From Bifidobacterium breve (GTDB lineage: Bacteria; Actinomycetota; Actinomycetes; Nanopelagicales; Nanopelagicaceae), in contig CAMCXX010000003.1 in the NCBI GenBank assembly GCA_945883755.1, positions 1 through 64,000 of the forward strand: a stretch of 64,000 bases of DNA, written 5' to 3'. Position numbers and translations under genes: made by a program. Shown piece by piece: positions 8,114 to 16,310 of the stretch; within the stretch, counting starts at the first letter, position 1; every line of letters starts with the position of its first letter. Under the pieces are notes generated by a model, which had not been told where the DNA came from, did no database searches, and saw only the letters and a list, made by a program, of their open reading frames with translations.

Positions 8114-8557
8114 GTGGCTGATAAAGCTTTACCACCAAAAGATCTAACCTCAACTCTTAATCTGCGTCAGTTAAGAAGTATTCCTGAGCCTAAGCAAAAT
8201 CAATCTCTTTTAAACACCCTCTCCGAACCGGAGCGCGAAGTTGTTGCAGCCCTACCTAAAGATGCAGGAATCCTGATCATTTTAAGTGGCGCGGGGCTTT
8301 CATCCCGATATTTATTAGATTCAAATAATGTGAAAATTGGCCGAGATTTAAACAATGAAATTTGTTTTGATGACATCACAGTATCTAGATCACATGCTTT
8401 AATCGAGAAGATTGATGGTTCTTACTTGATAAAGGATCTTGGCTCTTTAAATGGCACTTACGTAAATGCAGTTGCCGTGAAAAATGGTGTGCTTAAAGCT
8501 GGCGATGAGATTCAGATTGGCAAGTATCACCTGACTTTGTTTGTAGGGGAGAAGTAA
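8114..8557 (+). CDS. garA: FHA-domain protein GarA/OdhI
   Basis: GarA (OdhI in Corynebacterium) is a small FHA protein that binds and inhibits 2-oxoglutarate dehydrogenase and regulates glutamate metabolism depending on its phosphorylation. The C-terminal FHA domain (about residues 60-145) is complete: IGRDLNNEI, TVSRSHALIE and DLGSLNGTYVN. The N-terminal tail differs from the well-known ETTSVFR phosphorylation motif; it reads DLTSTLNLRQL at residues 10-20, which still offers threonines. The 147-residue length is typical. The GTG start at 8114 has AAGGAG at good spacing. Its position between gcvH and a MerR gene matches M. tuberculosis Rv1826-Rv1828. ftsR overlaps its stop by 1 nt. Confidence 0.9.
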   Translation: MADKALPPKDLTSTLNLRQLRSIPEPKQNQSLLNTLSEPEREVVAALPKDAGILIILSGAGLSSRYLLDSNNVKIGRDLNNEICFDDITVSRSHALIEKIDGSYLIKDLGSLNGTYVNAVAVKNGVLKAGDEIQIGKYHLTLFVGEK

Positions 8558-9267
8558 TGGCTGTTCCAGTTCGCGCCTATCTGAGTATCGGTGAAGTTTT
8601 ATCTAAATTACGAAGTGAATTCTCCGATATCACCATTTCAAAGATTCGCTTCCTCGAGTCAGAAGGTTTGATTGAGCCACAGCGTACGCCTAGTGGATAT
8701 CGTAAATTTACTAATTCAGATTTAGAGAGATTAAGGTTTGTTCTGTTAGCTCAACGAGATCAGTATTTACCGCTGCGGGTTATTAAAGATAATCTCGATG
8801 CACTAGACAGAGGTTTAGTGCCTTCACTTACTGTTGGCGGTATCGCAACACCGCGGCTAGCCACATCAGATGGGGTTGCAAGTGATATATCTGCCGTTGA
8901 GCAGGATTTACGTTTAACTAGAAATGAATTAATTTCAGCTGCTCAAATCTCAGAAGAGCAACTAACCGAGTATGAGTCATACGGCTTAATTTCAATTCGT
9001 GGACGTCATTACGATGGTGATGCTTTGGCAATTGCTAAAAACATTGTTGCAATCTCTGAATTTGGAATTGGTGCACGGCATTTACGTGCCTTCAAAACAG
9101 CAGCTGATCGAGAGGTTGGGTTAGTTGAGCAGGTAACAACTTCGATCAGACGTCAAAAGGGTACTGAATCTAAAGCTAAAGCAGATGAGGTTGAAAGAGA
9201 GTTAGCCTCCTTGTCAATCAAGTTACATGCCAGCTTGGTTCGCGCCGGGCTACACAGATCCAAGTAA
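8557..9267 (+). CDS. ftsR: MerR-family regulator, FtsR type
   Basis: This 236-residue protein has a MerR winged helix-turn-helix at residues about 8-75 (LSIGEVLSKLR, KIRFLESEGLIEPQRTPSGYRKF), followed by a second MerR-like helical region and no cysteine-based sensor. FtsR of Corynebacterium, encoded next to odhI, activates ftsZ; Rv1828 is the mycobacterial counterpart. The same neighbourhood here (garA directly upstream, coupled by TAATG) supports the assignment. Control of cell division is inferred from homology and context. The ligand, if any, is unknown. Confidence 0.85.
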   Translation: MAVPVRAYLSIGEVLSKLRSEFSDITISKIRFLESEGLIEPQRTPSGYRKFTNSDLERLRFVLLAQRDQYLPLRVIKDNLDALDRGLVPSLTVGGIATPRLATSDGVASDISAVEQDLRLTRNELISAAQISEEQLTEYESYGLISIRGRHYDGDALAIAKNIVAISEFGIGARHLRAFKTAADREVGLVEQVTTSIRRQKGTESKAKADEVERELASLSIKLHASLVRAGLHRSK

Positions 9268-9279
9268 TTATCGCTCTTC

Positions 9280-9753
9280 ATGACTGAGTACTGTTTGGTC
9301 GAGGTAATTGGCGTTCGCGTTGAAATGCCATCTAATCAACCAATTGTTCTTTTGAAGGAGATCGAAGGTGTCAGATATTTGCCGATTTGGTTGGGTAGCG
9401 CAGAGGCAACAGCGATAGCTTTTGTGCAACAGCAGGTTAAACCACCTAGACCATTAACTCATGATCTCTTTAAAACTGTTTTAGATGATTTTAATATTGA
9501 TTTAGAAAGTGTTTATCTAACTAAGTTAGAGGATGGAATCTTCTACGCTCAATTAAATTTTGCTAATTCAAAAACCATCTCAGCTCGACCAAGTGATGCG
9601 ATATCTCTGGCCCTAAGAAGTAACTCGCCAATCATGGCCAGCCTTACCTTGTTAGATGAGGCTGGGATAGAGATTCCAGATCAAGCCGAGGATGAGGTAG
9701 AACGGTTCAAGGAGTTTCTAGATCAGATCAACCCCGAAGATTTCCTCGCCTAA
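9280..9753 (+). CDS. Bifunctional nuclease family protein (DUF151)
   Basis: The 157-residue protein belongs to the DUF151 / BFN family: it contains LPIWLGSAEATAIAF around residues 31-45 and RPSDAISLALR near residues 106-116, both family hallmarks. Plant members have been reported to have DNase/RNase activity; in bacteria the role is unclear. It corresponds in position to Rv1829 of M. tuberculosis, between two MerR genes. It starts 12 nt after ftsR, so co-transcription is likely. No obvious Shine-Dalgarno sequence precedes the ATG. Confidence 0.85.
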   Translation: MTEYCLVEVIGVRVEMPSNQPIVLLKEIEGVRYLPIWLGSAEATAIAFVQQQVKPPRPLTHDLFKTVLDDFNIDLESVYLTKLEDGIFYAQLNFANSKTISARPSDAISLALRSNSPIMASLTLLDEAGIEIPDQAEDEVERFKEFLDQINPEDFLA

Positions 9754-9867
9754 TCTGCACGTGGGAAGTGAAAACCCTAAAGGTCAGCCTGAGATATTCG
9801 TGTCTAACCATTGAAATGAGCCGCTCAACTTCTACAATTAAGCCTTCCCCGTAGAATCGAGTCTGCC

Positions 9868-10374
9868 ATGAGCATTTCCCCTGACATCGGATATCGAGGC
9901 GCAACTGCATGCGTCGCCGCTGGAATTTCCTATCGACAATTGGATTACTGGGCTCGTACTGGTCTAGTTGAGCCAAGTGTTAGAACAGCAGCAGGCTCTG
10001 GATCCCAACGGTTATATGGCTTTCGCGATATTTTAGTTTTGAAAATTGTTAAACGACTTCTTGATACCGGCGTATCACTACAAAATATTAGAACTGCAGT
10101 TGAGCATTTAAGGAGTACAGGTATCTCAGATCTTGAGCGAATTACCTTAATGAGTGATGGCGCATCTATCTATGAGTGCACGAGCCCCGATGACATAGTA
10201 GATCTTTTGCAAGGCGGGCAAGGTGTTTTCGGTATCGCGATCGGCAAGGTTTGGCATGAGGTTGAAGGCTCATTATTGAATCTACAGGGTGAGAACACAC
10301 TGGATGGCAGCGCTGTAGTAAGTGGTGCAAATAACGATGAACTATCAGAACGCAGAAAGCGCAAAGGCGCCTAG
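9868..10374 (+). CDS. MerR-family transcriptional regulator (Rv1830-like)
   Basis: This 168-residue protein carries a MerR helix-turn-helix at about residues 10-75 (GISYRQLDYWARTGLVEPSVR, GSQRLYGFRDILVLKIVKRLL) and a short C-terminal region without recognisable ligand motifs. By position it matches the second MerR gene (Rv1830 in M. tuberculosis, named ResR and linked to growth and division). The 114-bp gap upstream contains a TAGAAT box 10 nt before the ATG, giving a short leader, and possible imperfect dyads. Targets are unknown; autoregulation is plausible. Confidence 0.85.
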   Translation: MSISPDIGYRGATACVAAGISYRQLDYWARTGLVEPSVRTAAGSGSQRLYGFRDILVLKIVKRLLDTGVSLQNIRTAVEHLRSTGISDLERITLMSDGASIYECTSPDDIVDLLQGGQGVFGIAIGKVWHEVEGSLLNLQGENTLDGSAVVSGANNDELSERRKRKGA

Positions 10375-10421
10375 TAAGTAATACTCTTCCCCTCAGAGCG
10401 GCAAGATACGTGGGGGATTAG

Positions 10422-13265
10422 ATGGATTTGCGTTCGACCTTTATTGATCGACATATTGGTCCAAATGGTTACCAGATTAACTCCATGTTGCTTGAACTTG
10501 GATATAAAAATCTAAAGGAATTTATCCAAGCTGTGGTTCCAAAAAATATTTTGATTAATAATGAGATCGAGCGTGTTCTACCAGTAGGAATCTCAGAGAA
10601 CGCAGCTATCGCTGAGTTAAGATCAATCGCAAATGAAAACACTTTGATTAAAAATTTTATTGGTGGTGGGTATGTTGGAAATATAACGCCACCGGTAGTT
10701 TTAAGAAATGTTCTCGAGAATCCGGCTTGGTATACCGCCTATACACCGTATCAACCAGAGATTAGTCAGGGCAGATTGGAAGCGATCTTCGCCTTTCAAA
10801 CGGTAATTGCAGATCTAACTGGTCTGCCAGTGGCCAACGCTTCAATGCTGGATGAGGCAACCGCAGCAGCTGAGGCGATGACATTATGTAGACGTGTCTG
10901 GCAAGGTTGCGATGAAGCGATCTTTTTGGTTGATCAAGATCTCCATCAACATGTTAAAGCGGTGATTTCCACCCGAGCTAAACCATTAAAAATTGAGATT
11001 AAGGAGATTGATACCGATAAATATGATTTCACCGATGATTTCTTTGGCGCAATCTTTGCCTATCCCAGTGCTGGGGGTGAGATTAAGGATTTAAAGAGGG
11101 CGGTAATTAAAGTTCATGAGAAGAATGCGCTAGCCATCATCGATTGCGATCTTTTGTCGCTGACCTTAATTGAAGCACCAGGTGAGTTTGGTGCTGATGT
11201 GTCGGTAGGTTCCGCTCAAAGATTTGGTGTTCCTGTCGGCTTTGGCGGTCCACACGCCGGATTTATGTCAGTAAGAGAAGGCTTAGAACGTTCAATGCCT
11301 GGACGATTGGTTGGTCAGTCAATAGATTCACATGGAAACACTGCATTTAGATTGGCGTTGCAAACTAGAGAACAACATATCCGCCGTGACAAGGCAACAT
11401 CAAATATATGCACAGCTCAAGTTCTATTGGCTGTAATTTCAGCTTTTTATGCAATGTGGCATGGTCCGCAAGGCCTGGTTCAGATAGCTAATCAGATAAG
11501 TACGCGGGCGAATTCTCTCCGGCAAGAGCTTAAAAGTGCTGGTTATAAGGTGGGGGATAAGCCGGTTTTTGACACGGTGAAGATTTCAGATGTTGCTGCT
11601 GAAGAGTTAGTTGGTAAATTTTTAAAGATAGAAATGAATATTAAATTAATCAATAAGTCAGAAATTTCGATTACCTTTGATGAGTTAACGACAGATGATG
11701 ATTTAAAAAGGATCTACCAGCTGTTTAATTTGAACAGCTCGCAGGAAGCGGTGAAAACCGCCACAGGGCGAAGTAGCAAGTTTTTGACCCATCCGATGTT
11801 TAACTCTTATCACTCTGAAACGGCGATGCTTCGTTATATTCGCAGTTTATCTGATCGGGATTTAGCTCTTGATCGCACGATGATTCCATTGGGTTCATGC
11901 ACAATGAAATTAAATGCGACCTCTGAAATGATTCCAGTCACTTGGCCTGAGTTTGCAAATATTCATCCATTCGCCCCATTAGATCAATCTCGTGGATACA
12001 AAAAGATGATCAATCAATTATCTAACTGGTTAATTGAGGTGACCGGTTATGATGCTGTTTCTTTGCAGCCTAACGCCGGTTCGCAGGGTGAATTCGCTGG
12101 CTTATTAGCAATTAGAAACTACCTTGATCATAAGAGCCAACATCATCGAAATATCTGCTTAATCCCATCAAGTGCTCATGGTACAAATGCAGCAAGTGCT
12201 GTGATGGCCGGTATGAAGGTAGTTGTTATAGAGTGCGATGATTTAGGAAATGTTTCGATTGCTGATATTAAGGCGAAGATAACGCAGTATCAAGATTCAT
12301 TAGCTGCTTTGATGGTTACTTATCCCTCTACCCACGGTGTTTTTGAGGAAGCGATCTCAGAGATTTGCCAACTCATCCATGATGCAGGGGGACAGGTTTA
12401 TGTTGATGGTGCAAATCTAAATGCTCTAGTTGGGTTAGCAAAACCTGGAAAATTTGGAGCTGATGTTTCGCATCTAAATCTCCATAAGACATTTTGCATA
12501 CCGCATGGTGGGGGCGGACCTGGGGTAGGTCCAGTAATAGCACGCGCACACCTCGCACCATTTTTGCCTAATCACCCTGCTGATCCGCACGCTGGTCCAA
12601 CTACCGGACCTGGCGCAGTTTCAAGCGCACCATATGGATCGGCTTCCATTTTGCCAATTAGTTGGATGTACATCCGAATGATGGGTGGTGCGGGTTTAAC
12701 CAAGGCGACGCAAACCGCTATTTTATCCGCCAATTACTTAGCTAAAAAATTAGATCCATTTTTTCCAATTCTTTATAAGGGCAAGAATAATTTAATCGCT
12801 CATGAGTGCATTATTGATATCAGAGATATCACCAAAAATACTGGCGTAACTGTGGATGACATCGCTAAGCGATTAATGGATCACGGCTTCCATGCACCAA
12901 CTGTTTCATTTCCAGTTGCCGGAACTATGATGATCGAGCCTACTGAATCTGAGGATATGCGTGAGTTGGATAGATTTATTGCCGCTCTAGAATCAATTCA
13001 TCAAGAGATTATCGATATTTCTCAAGGTAAAATTTCTATCGAGGATTCACCACTTCGCCATGCACCTCACACCATGGGGGATTTAGTTAGAGATGATTGG
13101 GATCGTAAGTACGCCCGATCTAAAGCGGCTTTTCCAAGGGGTCAAAACCATGGAATTGGGGCCACTGGTAAGTATCTACCAACAGTTGGAAGAATTGATG
13201 GAGTGCATGGAGATCGCAATCTGATCTGTAGCTGCCTGCCGATCGAGGAGTTGGCGATCAACTGA
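10422..13265 (+). CDS. gcvP: Glycine dehydrogenase (decarboxylating), P protein
   Basis: GcvP is the PLP enzyme that decarboxylates glycine and passes the aminomethyl group to lipoyl-GcvH. The 947-residue single-chain form contains both halves. The N-terminal half begins STFIDRHIGPN and has YTPYQPEISQG near residue 109. The C-terminal half has the PLP-lysine motif HLNLHKTFCIPHGGGGPG near residues 679-696. A GGGGGA site lies close to the ATG. With gcvH upstream, this gives two of the four system proteins; gcvT and lpd are not here. I see no glycine riboswitch in the 47-bp gap before it. Confidence 0.97.
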   Translation: MDLRSTFIDRHIGPNGYQINSMLLELGYKNLKEFIQAVVPKNILINNEIERVLPVGISENAAIAELRSIANENTLIKNFIGGGYVGNITPPVVLRNVLENPAWYTAYTPYQPEISQGRLEAIFAFQTVIADLTGLPVANASMLDEATAAAEAMTLCRRVWQGCDEAIFLVDQDLHQHVKAVISTRAKPLKIEIKEIDTDKYDFTDDFFGAIFAYPSAGGEIKDLKRAVIKVHEKNALAIIDCDLLSLTLIEAPGEFGADVSVGSAQRFGVPVGFGGPHAGFMSVREGLERSMPGRLVGQSIDSHGNTAFRLALQTREQHIRRDKATSNICTAQVLLAVISAFYAMWHGPQGLVQIANQISTRANSLRQELKSAGYKVGDKPVFDTVKISDVAAEELVGKFLKIEMNIKLINKSEISITFDELTTDDDLKRIYQLFNLNSSQEAVKTATGRSSKFLTHPMFNSYHSETAMLRYIRSLSDRDLALDRTMIPLGSCTMKLNATSEMIPVTWPEFANIHPFAPLDQSRGYKKMINQLSNWLIEVTGYDAVSLQPNAGSQGEFAGLLAIRNYLDHKSQHHRNICLIPSSAHGTNAASAVMAGMKVVVIECDDLGNVSIADIKAKITQYQDSLAALMVTYPSTHGVFEEAISEICQLIHDAGGQVYVDGANLNALVGLAKPGKFGADVSHLNLHKTFCIPHGGGGPGVGPVIARAHLAPFLPNHPADPHAGPTTGPGAVSSAPYGSASILPISWMYIRMMGGAGLTKATQTAILSANYLAKKLDPFFPILYKGKNNLIAHECIIDIRDITKNTGVTVDDIAKRLMDHGFHAPTVSFPVAGTMMIEPTESEDMRELDRFIAALESIHQEIIDISQGKISIEDSPLRHAPHTMGDLVRDDWDRKYARSKAAFPRGQNHGIGATGKYLPTVGRIDGVHGDRNLICSCLPIEELAIN

Positions 13266-13292
13266 TCACTGTTTTACTTTACATAATGTGGA

Positions 13293-14018
13293 TTATCGGC
13301 GAAATATCATACGGCGTAAACCCCAAAAAGTAACCATAAACCAAGCCTCCCAAACGATAGCTAGGCTCATTTTAGATAAACCATTCTCTCGTTCCACAAA
13401 GGTAATTGGCACCTCCTTGATTACAAACCCTAATTTGTTGGCCAACATCGCCATCTCAATTTGAAATCCATAACCCTTTGTTTCGATTGAATCAAGATTT
13501 ATCTGCTGTAAAAAGGATCTTGGAATAACTCTATAACCGGAGGTTAGATCCCTAAATGGTAAACCAAGGGCAAAGGCTGCGTACTTTGTGCCCATCTTTG
13601 ATATCAATTGCCGCTTTTTCGGCCAATTAACAACACTGCCACCATTCATCCATCTGGTGCCAATCACAAAGTTCTGAACTGAAATCATTTCTAGTAACTT
13701 TTTCAACTCTTCAGGTTGATGACTTAGATCAGCATCCATCTCTACAAAGTATTCGTAATCTTTCTCTAGCCCATACTTAAAACCAGAAATATAAGCAGGT
13801 CCCAGACCACCTTTTACTTCCCTATGCAAAATACTTAATCTTTTAATATCCAGCGATTTAGCGATGCGAGCTGTTCCATCTGGTGATTTATCATCAATAA
13901 TCAAGATATCTAGGGTCATTTCAGCTAATAAAGAACAGGCTTGATCCAGTCGGATCAGTAAATTGCTGATGCTTTCAGCCTCATTATATGTCGGAACTAG
14001 AACCAGAATTTTGCTCAT
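13293..14018 (-). CDS. ppm1: Polyprenol monophosphomannose synthase (family 2 glycosyltransferase)
   Basis: The enzyme transfers mannose from GDP-mannose to polyprenyl phosphate, making the lipid-linked mannose donor for lipoglycan and protein mannosylation. The 241-residue protein has the GT2 features VLVPTYNEAESI at residues 5-16 and the metal/nucleotide motif EMDADLSHQ around residue 94, close to eukaryotic and mycobacterial dolichol-phosphate mannose synthases. It lies 1 nt downstream of lnt. In M. tuberculosis the two are one fused protein (Lnt-Ppm1); here they are separate but adjacent. GGAG precedes the ATG. Confidence 0.9.
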   Translation of the reverse strand: MSKILVLVPTYNEAESISNLLIRLDQACSLLAEMTLDILIIDDKSPDGTARIAKSLDIKRLSILHREVKGGLGPAYISGFKYGLEKDYEYFVEMDADLSHQPEELKKLLEMISVQNFVIGTRWMNGGSVVNWPKKRQLISKMGTKYAAFALGLPFRDLTSGYRVIPRSFLQQINLDSIETKGYGFQIEMAMLANKLGFVIKEVPITFVERENGLSKMSLAIVWEAWFMVTFWGLRRMIFRR

Positions 14019-14019
14019 C

Positions 14020-15405
14020 TTAACTCCGTACTCGCTTTACCAACAACAAGAGTAGCAAGAAAATTGCGACAAGCTCTGGATAAAACTGCAACTTTTGCAC
14101 CACAGTTTGACCTTCATGCATATTTATACTTTCAGTCAAAGTACCCGCTTCAAACTTCGGGATAATCTTCCGTAATTCGCCATTAGTGCCAATCACAGAG
14201 GTTACTCCAGTTGTAGACACATAAGCAATCTCTCGGCCAATTTCTGCAGCTCGCACCCTTGCAATATTTAACTGCTGATCAAGTTGAGCAGTATCTCCAA
14301 AAGTGGCGTTATTAGTTTGCAATACCAGAAAATTCTCCGACATCTCATCCCTGAAAGCATCATTGATGATCTCATAGCAAATCAAAGTTTGAAAAGTGTG
14401 ACTGTTTATTGTAAAAACAGTTCTCTCACTTCCTGACGAAAAATCCTTTACCTCTGAAACGTAAGGAGAAAGGTTTTGGAAGACAGAACGCAGCGGAATG
14501 TATTCGCCAAAAGGCGTTAAATAACGTTTTGCATAAATTTCGGTAACTTTGGGATTAAACAAGACAGAGATGTTTTGTAAATCGCCACTAAATCTTGATA
14601 TTCCACCAATTAAAATGGGGCTTTGTAGCTCTAGAGATAAATCAGATATTTCGGATTTGATACTTGGATTGCTAAAAACATCAATATCTACGGCATTCTC
14701 TGGCCAAACAATAAGATCGACTGATTCTCGTTTGATGGATATTTTGCTCTGTTGTAGATGATTTCTATAGACCGCAAGAGGTGTGGCATTAAATTCTAAG
14801 CCTAATTGCGGCACTCCCCCCTGCACTAAAGCGACCTTCATATCACCAAGATTACTCAATCCAGTTGGGAGTAAGTTGAAAAATACAATTACCAACGAGG
14901 CGGCAATTAAAGCTTTGATGCTCCGAAGTGATGAGAAAATAGCTATAAAGAAAGCAACTCCGGCAACTCCAATGATTGGGTATATGGCGGCGAGTGGTGA
15001 ATCGATCTGGGTAAAACTCAACCGACTCCAACCAAATCCAGTAAAGGGTATTGTGCGCATTAAAAACTCACTAAAAACTAATGCGCAACCAAAGATCAAG
15101 GCATTTGATAACTTATTTTTTCTACCGACCAATGCCAGTGGTGTGAAAAAAAAGGCCTGCATAAAAGCCAAAGCCAAAAAAGGCGCATTTCCCACATAAA
15201 CACCGGTCCAGCTTTGAGAAACGATTAAAAGCCCTAACCCAAAGAAATAGGTAATCCACAACCGATTGATCGCAGAGTTTCTGATTAGTACCTCATATAA
15301 GAAAAATAAAGTTACAAAAGGCAAAATCCAAAGTGAAAGTGGAGCAAAACTTAAAGATGCAATCGCGCCTAAAATAAAACCAAGGATCAAATAACCCGTG
15401 CGCAT
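14020..15405 (-). CDS. lnt: Apolipoprotein N-acyltransferase
   Basis: Lnt adds the third acyl chain to the N-terminal cysteine of lipoproteins in the membrane. About six to seven hydrophobic segments fill residues 1-190, followed by the extracytoplasmic nitrilase-like domain. The catalytic triad is recognisable: Glu in WPENAV (about residue 237), Lys in KRYLTPFGEY (about 292) and Cys in LICYEIINDA (about 341). A last membrane segment follows near the C-terminus. The ATG at 15405 has GGTGGG 7 nt upstream; a GTG at 15417 overlapping the upstream gene is the alternative. Co-location with ppm1 matches actinobacterial practice. Confidence 0.9.
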   Translation of the reverse strand: MRTGYLILGFILGAIASLSFAPLSLWILPFVTLFFLYEVLIRNSAINRLWITYFFGLGLLIVSQSWTGVYVGNAPFLALAFMQAFFFTPLALVGRKNKLSNALIFGCALVFSEFLMRTIPFTGFGWSRLSFTQIDSPLAAIYPIIGVAGVAFFIAIFSSLRSIKALIAASLVIVFFNLLPTGLSNLGDMKVALVQGGVPQLGLEFNATPLAVYRNHLQQSKISIKRESVDLIVWPENAVDIDVFSNPSIKSEISDLSLELQSPILIGGISRFSGDLQNISVLFNPKVTEIYAKRYLTPFGEYIPLRSVFQNLSPYVSEVKDFSSGSERTVFTINSHTFQTLICYEIINDAFRDEMSENFLVLQTNNATFGDTAQLDQQLNIARVRAAEIGREIAYVSTTGVTSVIGTNGELRKIIPKFEAGTLTESINMHEGQTVVQKLQFYPELVAIFLLLLLLVKRVRS

Positions 15406-15407
15406 AT

Positions 15408-16310
15408 TTAAACCCACCGCAAAGCTGCTAGAAGACGATCAACGCTTGCACCTAATCCATAGCTTTCCTGTAAATCATTAATCTTCGCCAAAGAATTAGG
15501 TTTTTTTGGCATATCTATGCTCATCGATGGAATGGGAACATCGGTTGCACAATTAACTAACTTTGGTGCGATTTTCGCATAATCCCTACTTGCTATAACC
15601 TTTTTGGCAAGATTTTTTGGTAGCAAATCACTCTCACTTTCAGCCGCCTCAACAACTGATCCCATATCTGGAAACAAATTAGCAATCAAAGCGGCCCCCT
15701 TCTCGCCGATCCCTTTCAATCCAGGCAGGCCATCTGAAGCATCTCCGCGAATCATTGCGAAAAGTGCATAACGTTCACCAGGAATCTCATATTTTTTACT
15801 GATCCAATCTGTATCAACTAGATCATGGTTACTCAAACCTTTGGCTAAGTAAACGATTTTCACATCTTTTCTGTCATCAACCAACTGAAATAGATCGCGA
15901 TCTCCACTTACTACCCGGATTGGTCCGCTTTCTGATTTACTTAAAGTGGCAATAACATCATCGGCTTCGTAATCATCTACCCCAAGGGATGCGAATCCAA
16001 AGGCATCAAGAACATCGAGAAGTATTGGTATCTGTGGTGATAATGTGTCCGGTTCAGCCTCCTCCCCTGAATCATCAATTCGATTTAACTTATAATCAGG
16101 AAAGAGATCAACCCGCCAAGAAGGGCGCCAATCCCCCTCTAAACACGCGACAAATCTATTTGGCGAATAAATATTGATCAATCTCGCCGACATATCTAGA
16201 AAGCCTTTCACAGCATTTATTGGCTCACCCTTAGGCGACAACAAGGTATCTGGCATACCAAAGTAAGCGCGGTACCAAAGCGATGCACTATCCAATAACA
16301 ATAAACTCAT
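15408..16310 (-). CDS. 5'-3' exonuclease (PolI N-terminal-like, FEN family)
   Basis: The 300-residue protein is a stand-alone 5' nuclease of the PIN/FEN superfamily, similar to the N-terminal domain of DNA polymerase I. Acidic metal-binding clusters are visible: LLLLDSASLWYRAYFG at the start, CLEGDWRPSWR near residue 59, DDYEADDVIATL near 117 and SGDRDLFQLVDD near 135. The helix-hairpin-helix segment GDASDGLPGLKGIGEKGAA is near residue 191. It likely trims flaps or RNA primers in replication and repair. It overlaps helY by 4 nt (ATGA) and lnt follows 2 nt after its stop. Confidence 0.9.
   Translation of the reverse strand: MSLLLLDSASLWYRAYFGMPDTLLSPKGEPINAVKGFLDMSARLINIYSPNRFVACLEGDWRPSWRVDLFPDYKLNRIDDSGEEAEPDTLSPQIPILLDVLDAFGFASLGVDDYEADDVIATLSKSESGPIRVVSGDRDLFQLVDDRKDVKIVYLAKGLSNHDLVDTDWISKKYEIPGERYALFAMIRGDASDGLPGLKGIGEKGAALIANLFPDMGSVVEAAESESDLLPKNLAKKVIASRDYAKIAPKLVNCATDVPIPSMSIDMPKKPNSLAKINDLQESYGLGASVDRLLAALRWV

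Noticed and set aside
10375-10421. Glycine riboswitch upstream of gcvP
   Set aside because: Only 47 bp are available and no tandem aptamer-like structure is seen.
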